Shown: positions 7,592 to 12,673 of the stretch, piece after piece
Layout: the number at the start of each line of letters is the position of its first letter
Position numbering within the stretch: the stretch's first letter is position 1
Notes under the pieces: generated by a model
Database searches by the model: none
What the model was told of the DNA's origin: nothing
Seen by the model: only the letters and a program-made list of their open reading frames with translations
Source of the DNA: Candidatus Dormiibacterota bacterium
Lineage (GTDB): Bacteria > Chloroflexota > Dormibacteria > Aeolococcales > Aeolococcaceae
Reading direction: 5' to 3'
Length of the DNA stretch: 13,733 bases
NCBI GenBank assembly: GCA_955651875.1
Contig: CATPAP010000199.1
Span: 1-13,733, forward strand
Program-made: the position numbers and the translations under genes

Positions 7592-8431
7592 CTATCCGTT
7601 GCGCTTGAGCAGGCCCATCCTCTTGGCGCGCCGCTCGGCGGCGTTGAAGGCGACCAGGCCGGTGACCACCAGCACCGCGCCCATGCCGATCAGCAGCCCG
7701 ATGGTGGGCAGCAGGTCGACCACGCCGCGATCGTTGAGGAGGGCGTCGCGGATGCCCTCGAGGGTGTAGGTCAGCGGCGAGATGTCGCCGAACACCTGGA
7801 AGGCTGCCGGCAGGACCGTCAGCGGATAATACACGCCCGACACCAGCAGCAGGATTCCCTCGACCGCGAAGGCCATCTGCTCGCCCTTCTCAGGGGAGAG
7901 AAGCGGCAGGATGGCGACGTAGATGCCCAGCCCGGTGAGCGGGAGCGTCGACGCGGCGAGCACGGCGGCTGCGGCACCGAGGTCGGCATGCGAGAGATCG
8001 ACGTGGATGGCGAGCACCACGACGATGACGATCAGTGCGCTCCGTATCAGGCCATAGAGCAGCGAGAAGCAGCTCACCCCGGCGAGATGGGTGAGCCGTC
8101 GCACCGGCGCCATGAAGGTGTACTCCATGGTTCCCTCCCAGCGTTCCCATGCGATCGCGAACGACGTCTCGTGGAAGACCAGCGACATGAAGTTCCAGAG
8201 CAGGGCCCCAACGAGCAGGTAGAGCTGGACGCGGTGGACGCCGACCGCCGTTTCGCCGGCCCCGATCGCGTTGAGGCCACTGGCCAGGTAGCCGACGCTG
8301 AGCACGGTGGCCACGCTGTACAGGAACCACACCACCTCCCAGACCCAATAGCGGCGGTAGAGGTGGACCTGGCGCTCGAAGAAGCCGCGGAACGCGGTCG
8401 TCTCCCAGCGCAGCGACGCAGGTGCGCTCAT
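7592..8431 (-). CDS. ABC-2 type exporter permease (DrrB/NodJ-like)
   Basis: 279-aa inner-membrane permease with six hydrophobic segments, the usual ABC-2 length and topology. Typical features are the cytoplasmic N-terminus with aromatic and basic residues (RQVHLYRRYWVWE), the ERWEGTMEYTFMAPV coupling-helix motif after the second helix, LSPEKGEQMAFAVEGILLLVSGVYYPLTVLP in the conserved ABC-2 position, and a basic C-terminus (RRAKRMGLLKRNG). It should form a dimer that pairs with the ATPase encoded immediately upstream. The substrate is unknown; DrrAB-like relatives export drugs, lipids or polysaccharides. The ATG at 8431 overlaps the ATPase stop by one base (TGATG), and GGAGG sits 7 nt upstream. 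An adjacent GTG at 8434 is a less well spaced alternative. Confidence 0.92.
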   Translation of the reverse strand: MSAPASLRWETTAFRGFFERQVHLYRRYWVWEVVWFLYSVATVLSVGYLASGLNAIGAGETAVGVHRVQLYLLVGALLWNFMSLVFHETSFAIAWERWEGTMEYTFMAPVRRLTHLAGVSCFSLLYGLIRSALIVIVVVLAIHVDLSHADLGAAAAVLAASTLPLTGLGIYVAILPLLSPEKGEQMAFAVEGILLLVSGVYYPLTVLPAAFQVFGDISPLTYTLEGIRDALLNDRGVVDLLPTIGLLIGMGAVLVVTGLVAFNAAERRAKRMGLLKRNG

Positions 8432-9297
8432 CACCCTGCCTCCGTAGCCTGCAGGTCGACGACGACGTCGTCGTGCTCCTCGTCGCTGTCATCGCCGAAG
8501 CTGCGGCCGGTGAGGCGCAGGAAGACGTCCTCGAGGCTGGCGTCGGTCGCCTCGCCATGGCGAGCATGCAACTCCGCCGCAGTGCCGTCGGCGACGACGC
8601 GCCCGCGGTCGAGCATGAGCACACGGCTGCACAGTGCCTCGGCCTCGTCGAGGTCGTGAGTGCACACGAGCACGGTGGCGTCGCTGTCGGCGTGCAGTGT
8701 GCGGACAAAGGCCTGGACCTCACGCTTGCTGCGCGGATCGAGGCCGGTGGTGGGCTCGTCCATGAGCAGCAACGACGGCGAGGTGAGCAGGCTGCGCGCG
8801 ATCGCGACCTTCTGCTGCTGTCCTCGTGACAGCTGCTTCATCGGCCTGTCCGCCGTGTCACGAGGCAGTCCCAGCCGGGCAAGCGCCGCGAGCGCCCGTT
8901 CGCGGCGGTCGGGCCCACGGTCGCCGTACAGTCGCGAAGCGAAGCTGAGATTCTCCCACGGGCTCATCTCCTTGGCAAAGGCGGCGTCCACGGACACCCG
9001 GTTGATGTGCCGGCGCACCACCGGTGCGTCCTCGACGACGTCGCGGCCGAAGATGCGGACCGTGCCTGTATCCGGCGTCGTGAGGGTGGCGAGCACGCGC
9101 ACCAGCGTCGACTTCCCGCTGCCGTTCAGGCCCACGATGCCGACGATCTCGCTGCGCTCGACGCGCAGCGACACGCGGTCGAGCGCAAGCTTGCGCTGTT
9201 CAGCGCGGCGGCGCAGCAGGCTCCCGCGTTGCTTGCGGAATGACTTGCTCAGGCCAACAACGTCGATTGCGGGCACCGTGTCAACCAGGGATTCCAT
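8431..9297 (-). CDS. ABC-2 type exporter ATP-binding protein (DrrA/CcmA-like)
   Basis: 288-aa nucleotide-binding subunit that powers the permease encoded downstream. From the ATG at 9297: Walker A GLNGSGKST (56-64), signature LSRGQ (156-160), Walker B LLLMDEP (176-182), D-loop TGLD, and switch H214 in VCTHD. The C-terminal part (DASLEDVFLRLTGRSF) is typical of DrrA/CcmA exporters and is followed by an acidic tail (DDSDEEHDD). The usual Q-loop glutamine is absent: where the family has VPQ or VSQ before the ENL motif, this protein has RVSVDAAFAKEMSPWENL, with V103 at the glutamine position. The ATG at 9297 was chosen because GGAG lies exactly 6 nt upstream; the in-frame TTG at 9309 would overlap that Shine-Dalgarno. 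Expression is probably controlled by the attenuator-like leader at 9298-9516. Confidence 0.95.
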   Translation of the reverse strand: MESLVDTVPAIDVVGLSKSFRKQRGSLLRRRAEQRKLALDRVSLRVERSEIVGIVGLNGSGKSTLVRVLATLTTPDTGTVRIFGRDVVEDAPVVRRHINRVSVDAAFAKEMSPWENLSFASRLYGDRGPDRRERALAALARLGLPRDTADRPMKQLSRGQQQKVAIARSLLTSPSLLLMDEPTTGLDPRSKREVQAFVRTLHADSDATVLVCTHDLDEAEALCSRVLMLDRGRVVADGTAAELHARHGEATDASLEDVFLRLTGRSFGDDSDEEHDDVVVDLQATEAG

Positions 9298-9303
9298 CTC
9301 GTG

Positions 9304-9307
9304 CTCC
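9304..9307 (-). promoter_or_regulatory. Ribosome binding site of the ABC ATPase gene
   Basis: GGAG on the minus strand, 6 nt before the ATG at 9297. It decides the start: an in-frame TTG at 9309-9307 shares a base with it and is therefore unlikely to be used. Confidence 0.75.
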
Positions 9308-9323
9308 AACTCACCGAATCAAC

Positions 9324-9337
9324 GTCCCCTTGGGGAC
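9324..9337 (-). repeat. Perfect inverted repeat between the terminator and the ATPase ribosome binding site
   Basis: GTCCCC and GGGGAC arms with two central bases. As RNA it can fold as a 5-bp stem with a CAAG tetraloop. It sits directly after the T-tract of the leader terminator and about 26 nt before the ATPase start. It may be a protein operator, a second RNA element, or a structure that keeps the leader away from the ribosome binding site. The sequence alone does not decide. Confidence 0.45.
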
Positions 9338-9340
9338 AAG

Positions 9341-9374
9341 AAAAAGGATCGCGCCGGCCGGTGCCGCACGATCC
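9341..9374 (-). terminator. Intrinsic terminator inside the ABC exporter leader
   Basis: On the minus strand GGATCG (9374-9369) pairs with CGATCC (9351-9346). Pairing continues inward through a T-G wobble, G-C and C-G pairs and a GGC/GCC stem closing an ACCG tetraloop, with one bulged G, giving about 12 pairs. Five T residues follow (9345-9341), then CTTG. It ends about 45 nt before the ATPase start codon and downstream of a promoter on the same strand, so it would stop exporter transcription unless prevented from folding. Confidence 0.82.
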
Positions 9375-9415
9375 CGGTGAGCCTCGCTCGAGAGCGGTGC
9401 TACCTAGGGTGCGGC
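9363..9415 (-). promoter_or_regulatory. Putative antiterminator pairing (GCCGCAC with GTGCGGC)
   Basis: GCCGCAC at 9415-9409 is perfectly complementary over 7 bp to GTGCGGC at 9369-9363, which forms most of the inner 5' arm of the terminator. The two foldings exclude each other. The 39-nt loop contains its own hairpin (CGCTC/GAGCG, about 9399-9388). The 5' strand of the pairing falls in the last sense codons of the small open frame 9472-9404, just before its stop, so a terminating ribosome would mask it. A competing 5-bp partner GCGGC (9438-9434) lies in the middle of the small frame. Confidence 0.6.
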
Positions 9416-9472
9416 CTCCGACGGCAAGACTGTGCCGCCCCACGGGCGGACGTCCGTGCCGATGCAGACCAT
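9404..9472 (-). CDS. Putative 22-aa leader peptide of the ABC exporter operon
   Basis: The open frame starts with ATG at 9472, 7 nt after AGAGGAG, the strongest Shine-Dalgarno in the window. It ends with TAG at 9406-9404. The peptide begins MVCIGTDVRPW and ends LPSEAAP. Nearly all codons end in G or C. Key residues are C3, R9-P10-W11-G12-G13, P17 and P22 directly before the stop. Pro-stop is a slow termination context and is also how the TnaC arrest peptide ends, with a Trp 12 residues before its final Pro; here the Trp is 11 before. There is no run of a single amino acid as in trp or his leaders. A ribosome paused around P10-W11 would cover the 9438-9434 segment and leave the antiterminator half-site free. 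One reaching the stop would cover that half-site and let the terminator fold. The function is inferred from layout only. Confidence 0.62.
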   Translation of the reverse strand: MVCIGTDVRPWGGTVLPSEAAP

Positions 9473-9479
9473 TTCTGAA

Positions 9480-9486
9480 CTCCTCT
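9480..9486 (-). promoter_or_regulatory. Ribosome binding site of the leader peptide
   Basis: AGAGGAG on the minus strand with a 7-nt spacer to the ATG at 9472. Such a good site before a 22-codon frame argues that the frame is translated. Confidence 0.65.
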
Positions 9487-9522
9487 GGTTCTGACGGCGA
9501 GCAGGTGCACGCCGAGGGCGCC

Positions 9523-9552
9523 ATCGTAGGGCGCGGCGTGCGTTCCCGTCAA
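9523..9552 (-). promoter_or_regulatory. Sigma70-type promoter of the ABC exporter operon
   Basis: On the minus strand TTGACG (9552-9547) matches the -35 consensus at five of six bases. TACGAT (9528-9523) is a TANNNT -10, with an 18-bp spacer. The predicted start is near 9516, 44 nt before the leader-peptide ATG. It is back to back with the NUDIX regulator promoter. Confidence 0.62.
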
Positions 9553-9610
9553 TGCGCCGTGTCGACATGGCCGCGGCGGAGACACGGTGGTGCTCGACGT
9601 ACGCGGCTGC

Positions 9611-9616
9611 TACGTT
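9611..9616 (+). promoter_or_regulatory. Putative -10 element of the NUDIX regulator gene, leaderless type
   Basis: TACGTT lies nine bases before the ATG at 9626, so the transcript could start at the initiation codon. There is no Shine-Dalgarno. The -35 is not convincing. Confidence 0.38.
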
Positions 9617-9625
9617 GATCGCACG

Positions 9626-10345
9626 ATGAACGACCCGATGCGCGCCGTCAACAGCGCCGGCTTTGCAGCTCCCGCCGGTCTCACCGCACTCCCGGTCGTG
9701 CTCGCGCCCGTGGCGGGTCGCCTCCACGTGCTCCTGGTGCGGCGGGAGGAGGAGCAGCACGCGGGCATGTGGTCACTCCCCGGTGGCTTCATGAGCGGGG
9801 ACGAGCGTCCGGAGGAGACCGCGCAGCGCAAGCTCACCGAGAAGACAGGCGTCGGCGCGGTGTACATGGAGCAGCTGCAGACCTATGGAGATCCCTCGCG
9901 GGATCCCCGCGGGTGGATCCCCTCGGTCGCATACCTGGGGCTCATCGACGCGGCGGTGCTCCGCCAAGAGGAGTCTGCGGCGCGATGGTTTTCGGTCGAT
10001 GAACTGCCGCGGCTGGCCTTCGACCATGCAGACGTCATCGCCGACGCAGTCGAGAGGCTGCGCGGCAAGGTGTGGTGGTCGAACATCGCGGTTGGTCTTC
10101 TCCCCGAGCACTTCACCATGCCCCAGGCGCGGCGCGTTTTCGAGGCGATCAGCGGGGTCACCTACGAGCCATCCAACTTCCGCCGCGGGATCGAGCAGTC
10201 CGGCCTGGTGCGCGCCACCGGGCGCGTCGCCAAGAACGGCCCCGGACGCCCGGCCGCGCTCTACGAGTTCGTCGAGCGGCAGCCGGCGTGGAGCACACGG
10301 CGCTCGCGCGTGCCCGCGACAGTGCGCAGCCCCGTGCCGCGCTGA
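9626..10345 (+). CDS. NrtR-like NUDIX-domain transcriptional regulator
   Basis: 239-aa protein made of a NUDIX domain (about 15-145) and a C-terminal winged helix (about 155-215), the arrangement of the NrtR family. These repress NAD-synthesis or sugar-use genes and sense ADP-ribose-like ligands. The winged helix has the family hallmarks: LLPEHFTMPQARRVFEAISG, the recognition helix with NFRR (184-187), and GRPAALYEF (207-215). The NUDIX box G54-x5-E60-x7-R68-K-L-T-E72-K-T-G-V76 has Lys at positions 69 and 73 where active hydrolases have Glu; E72 is kept. This suggests a ligand sensor rather than an enzyme. ATG 9626 was preferred over the in-frame GTG 9587 because it matches the family N-terminus and has a TACGTT -10 nine bases upstream. 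No NAD gene is nearby. The divergent neighbour is the ABC exporter, a possible target along with itself. Confidence 0.88.
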   Translation: MNDPMRAVNSAGFAAPAGLTALPVVLAPVAGRLHVLLVRREEEQHAGMWSLPGGFMSGDERPEETAQRKLTEKTGVGAVYMEQLQTYGDPSRDPRGWIPSVAYLGLIDAAVLRQEESAARWFSVDELPRLAFDHADVIADAVERLRGKVWWSNIAVGLLPEHFTMPQARRVFEAISGVTYEPSNFRRGIEQSGLVRATGRVAKNGPGRPAALYEFVERQPAWSTRRSRVPATVRSPVPR

Positions 10346-10358
10346 GGGGCGTAGGCGA

Positions 10359-11447
10359 TCAGGTGTTGGGACGTTCCTCGAGCGTTGCATGCAGCGTCAG
10401 CGTCTGGCTGCCGCGGCGCACCGTGCAGGCGACGGCATCCCCGACATGACGGACCTGGATGAGCCCGCCGAGCGTCTGACCATTGTCGATGGCGACGCCG
10501 TCGATGGCCACGAGGATGTCGCCGACCTGGAAGCCGGCATGCGCCGCGGGCGTGCCAGCGCTGATGGTGTCCACCATGACGCCGGGTCCGCTGAATGGGG
10601 TGCCCCTCTCGATGGCCTCGATGCTGGTGTGGTAGCCAACCCCGAGGAATGGGTGCTGTACCTTCTGGCCGGCGATGAGTGTCTCGGCGACGTAGCGTGC
10701 CAGGTCCGCGGGGATGCTGTAGCCGATGTTGCTGGCGTTGCCGGCGGTGGCGACGTTGACGCCCACCACGTCACCGGACGAGTCGGCGAGCGGTCCGCCG
10801 CTGTTGCCCGGGTTGATCGAGGCGTCGGTCTGGAGCACATCTTCGAGCGTCTCCGATGACGATCCGATCTCGCCGCTGGCCTGGATGGTGCGGTGCAGCG
10901 CGCTGATCACGCCGACCGTCACCGAACCCTGGTCGCCGAGAGGCGAGCCGATGGCGATGACCGATTCACCCACGGAGAGCTTGGCGGATGTGCCGAACGT
11001 AGCCTGTGGCAGCGAGGTGCTCGGCACGCTCACCACCGCGATGTCGTCGAGCGCGTCGGTGCCGACCAGCTTGGCCGTGAACTCCTTCCCGTCCGGCATG
11101 ACCACGTGGAGGGCGGTGGCGCCTGAGACGACGTGGTTGTTGGTCACCAGGTAGCTGACCGCAGGGTCCTTGGCCATGACGAACCCGCTGCCCAGGCCGG
11201 TGGATCCCTGGAGCGTGGCGATGATTGTGCCCACCGCCGGGGCCAGCTGACGGCTCACGTCGACTGCCGCGGTGGTGCCGGTGTGCGCGGGGCTGCCGTT
11301 GACTTGCACCTCGGCGACACTCGAGTGCTCGCGACCCTGCACCGCCGCGAAGACGACGAGGCCACCGATGGCGAGGCCGGCGAGGAGCATCGCCAGGCCA
11401 CCGCGCCAGCCGCGGGCGCGGCGGGGCGGGGGTTGCGCCGGCGGCAC
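10359..11447 (-). CDS. Membrane-anchored HtrA-type serine protease with one PDZ domain
   Basis: Trypsin-like protease of the HtrA/DegP family, expected to act outside the cytoplasmic membrane in protein quality control. Numbered from the GTG at 11447 (362 aa): a basic, proline-rich N-terminus, a membrane anchor at about 18-37, a protease domain at about 65-255 with the catalytic triad H105 (VTNNHVVSG), D135 (LDDIAVV) and S216 (NPGNSGGPL), and one PDZ domain at about 265-355 starting HPFLGVGYH. Single-PDZ, TM-anchored HtrA proteins are usual in Gram-positive and actinobacterial lineages. The start is doubtful. The frame stays open and codon-biased for about 30 codons upstream (proline-rich, with WRIHAPAFPYHE), with no ATG, GTG or TTG. 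The natural beginning may be a non-standard ATC at 11537 or ATT at 11528. The stop is 13 bp from the NUDIX regulator stop (convergent). Confidence 0.93.
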   Translation of the reverse strand: MPPAQPPPRRARGWRGGLAMLLAGLAIGGLVVFAAVQGREHSSVAEVQVNGSPAHTGTTAAVDVSRQLAPAVGTIIATLQGSTGLGSGFVMAKDPAVSYLVTNNHVVSGATALHVVMPDGKEFTAKLVGTDALDDIAVVSVPSTSLPQATFGTSAKLSVGESVIAIGSPLGDQGSVTVGVISALHRTIQASGEIGSSSETLEDVLQTDASINPGNSGGPLADSSGDVVGVNVATAGNASNIGYSIPADLARYVAETLIAGQKVQHPFLGVGYHTSIEAIERGTPFSGPGVMVDTISAGTPAAHAGFQVGDILVAIDGVAIDNGQTLGGLIQVRHVGDAVACTVRRGSQTLTLHATLEERPNT

Positions 11448-11543
11448 CTCGTGATACGGAAACGCGGGCGCATGGATGCGCCAGGCCGGCGGGAGCGGCG
11501 GCGGCGCAGGCGGGAACGCTCCCTCAATCTCGTCGATGGCGCC

Positions 11544-11550
11544 TATTGTG
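11544..11550. promoter_or_regulatory. Overlapping divergent -10-like elements between the HtrA and PLD genes
   Basis: On the plus strand TATTGT (11544-11549) precedes the ATG at 11559 by nine bases. On the minus strand CACAAT (11550-11545) precedes an ATC in the HtrA frame (11537) by seven bases. The two -10-like hexamers share bases, so RNA polymerase could load in only one direction at a time. The -35 elements are poor on both strands. Confidence 0.3.
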
Positions 11551-11558
11551 GCCCGCGC

Positions 11559-11594
11559 ATGCTCGTCAGCGTCCTCTCGCTCGGCGCACCGTGA
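11559..11594 (+). CDS. Putative 11-aa leader peptide ahead of the PLD gene
   Basis: The short frame encodes MLVSVLSLGAP. Its TGA stop (11592-11594) overlaps the GTG start of the PLD gene as GTGA. No Shine-Dalgarno is visible for either frame, but a TATTGT -10-like hexamer lies nine bases before the ATG. A leaderless transcript could start on this frame and deliver ribosomes to the PLD start by termination-reinitiation. The stop overlap and -10 placement are direct observations; translation is inferred. Confidence 0.35.
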   Translation: MLVSVLSLGAP

Positions 11595-12631
11595 CCCGGC
11601 TCACCTGCGCGCTTGGACCCGACTCCGCGGGGACCCTCCTGCACCGATTCGTCGAAGCACCGACAACCAGGCTCGACGTGGCCGTCTACGAGGTGGGCCC
11701 GAGCTACGGATGGATGTTTCCTCGCGCTGTCGAGCGCGGCGTGCGTGTCCGCCTCCTCCTCGACGGTCACGCCGGCGACAACCGCGGCTGCCTCGACGAG
11801 CTTCGCCGCGCGGCGGAGCGGGGCATCCACGTGCCCTGCCGGGTGCGCCGCCACGACGGCCTGCGCGAGGCGCACTGGAAGCTCATCGTCGCCGACGGCG
11901 ACCGGCTCGCGGTGGGGACCGGCAACCTCATCAACCGCGATGCACCCGCCGACCGGCACGGGCGCCTGCCGCCGGACTCTGAGCCGCTGACCGGCACGCG
12001 GGAATGGTGGGCGTTCGTCGACGGAGCGCCGACCCTTGCGGTGGCGGCGCGGTCCCGGATCACCGCCGTGTGGCGTGAGTCCGTGCCCCCTCCGCCGGTC
12101 TGGGCGGTCGAGGAGGTGCCCGGCATCCCGCCGGTGGGCAGCCCCCAGCCGAGCGTGCCACCGCTCACCGTCGAGCTCTCGCCGCGACGCCTCCAGCTGG
12201 CGACCGACGCGCGCGCCGTCCGCACCGCCATCGAGACCGCGCTCGAGGCGCCCGCCCGTCGCTGCCTGCTGACCGTTCCGTACATCCACACCTGGGCGCA
12301 CCAGGTGCGGCCGCTGGTCGATCGGCTCGCGGAGCTGCGCCGGGGTGGCACGGACGTGCGCGTGCTCCTCGGCGTGCCGCCCGCCGGCGGGGATACGGCG
12401 ACCCTGCGCGAGCGCGACATCCCCGCCCGCGTCATGAACCCCGGGCGCTGCACCACAGGACACGCCAAGGGCATGGTGGTCGACCGCTCCGTCCTGCTGA
12501 TGTCGGCGAACTGGAGCGCAGCCGGCCTCGGGGCGTCCTTCGAGACCGCGTTGCGCGTCGACGACGCTGTGGCAACCGCGTATTTCGCGGAGGCCTTCGA
12601 GCGCGACTGGGCGCTCGCCGACGCCACCTGA
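11591..12631 (+). CDS. Phospholipase D-family protein with two HKD motifs
   Basis: 346-aa protein from the GTG at 11591. It has two PLD catalytic motifs: H95-x-K97-x4-D102 followed by GTGN, and H291-x-K293-x4-D298 followed by SANWS. The two halves would pair to form one active site that cleaves phosphodiester bonds through a phospho-histidine intermediate. Known members act on phospholipids, cardiolipin or nucleic acids, so the substrate cannot be assigned. The halves are joined by a proline-rich linker (about 165-195). There is no signal peptide or membrane segment, so it appears cytoplasmic. A longer frame from TTG 11546 would add MWPAHARQRPLARRT, which has no family resemblance. The GTG overlaps the stop of a small upstream frame (GTGA). 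It is divergent from the HtrA gene and 42 bp upstream of lon on the same strand. Confidence 0.88.
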   Translation: MTRLTCALGPDSAGTLLHRFVEAPTTRLDVAVYEVGPSYGWMFPRAVERGVRVRLLLDGHAGDNRGCLDELRRAAERGIHVPCRVRRHDGLREAHWKLIVADGDRLAVGTGNLINRDAPADRHGRLPPDSEPLTGTREWWAFVDGAPTLAVAARSRITAVWRESVPPPPVWAVEEVPGIPPVGSPQPSVPPLTVELSPRRLQLATDARAVRTAIETALEAPARRCLLTVPYIHTWAHQVRPLVDRLAELRRGGTDVRVLLGVPPAGGDTATLRERDIPARVMNPGRCTTGHAKGMVVDRSVLLMSANWSAAGLGASFETALRVDDAVATAYFAEAFERDWALADAT

Positions 12632-12641
12632 TTCGCCGCGG

Positions 12642-12667
12642 TTGAACCCGGCAGGTGCGGGTATCCT
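12642..12667 (+). promoter_or_regulatory. Putative lon promoter, leaderless type
   Basis: TTGAAC (12642-12647) and TATCCT (12662-12667) are separated by 14 bp, shorter than usual. The ATG at 12674 follows the -10 after six bases and has no Shine-Dalgarno (the preceding bases are CCTCCTCCA), so a leaderless mRNA is likely. No HAIR or CIRCE heat-shock operator is visible in the 42-bp gap. Confidence 0.42.
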
Positions 12668-12673
12668 CCTCCA

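Larger units (their letters stand above)
9298..9516 (-). promoter_or_regulatory. Attenuator-like 5' leader of the ABC exporter operon
   Basis: Leader of about 218 nt from the predicted transcription start near 9516 to the base before the ATPase ATG. In order it contains a ribosome binding site (9486-9480), a 22-codon open frame (9472-9404) with an internal 6-bp hairpin (CCGCCC/GGGCGG, 9449-9435), the antiterminator half-site, an intrinsic terminator, a GTCCCC/GGGGAC inverted repeat and the ATPase ribosome binding site. I compared it by eye with T-box, guanidine-I, fluoride and TPP leaders and found no match. The parts fit ribosome-mediated transcription attenuation. Confidence 0.68.

Noticed and set aside
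9298..9309. TTG at 9309 as the ABC ATPase start
   Set aside because: It shares a base with the GGAG Shine-Dalgarno that is ideally spaced for the ATG at 9297, and the extra residues are not family-like.
9341..9420. T-box riboswitch
   Set aside because: AGGTAGCACCGC on the minus strand (9404-9393) loosely resembles the T-box sequence, but the essential TGGN bulge that pairs with the tRNA CCA end reads TAGC, and no stem I specifier architecture was seen.
9447..9456. CGGACGTCCG palindrome as a stand-alone operator
   Set aside because: It lies inside the leader-peptide frame next to the 9435-9449 hairpin and may simply reflect coding and RNA structure. It is kept only as a possible regulator site to test.
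9587..9625. GTG at 9587 as the NUDIX regulator start
   Set aside because: It lies upstream of the likely -10 TACGTT, has no Shine-Dalgarno, and would add 13 residues not expected in the family.
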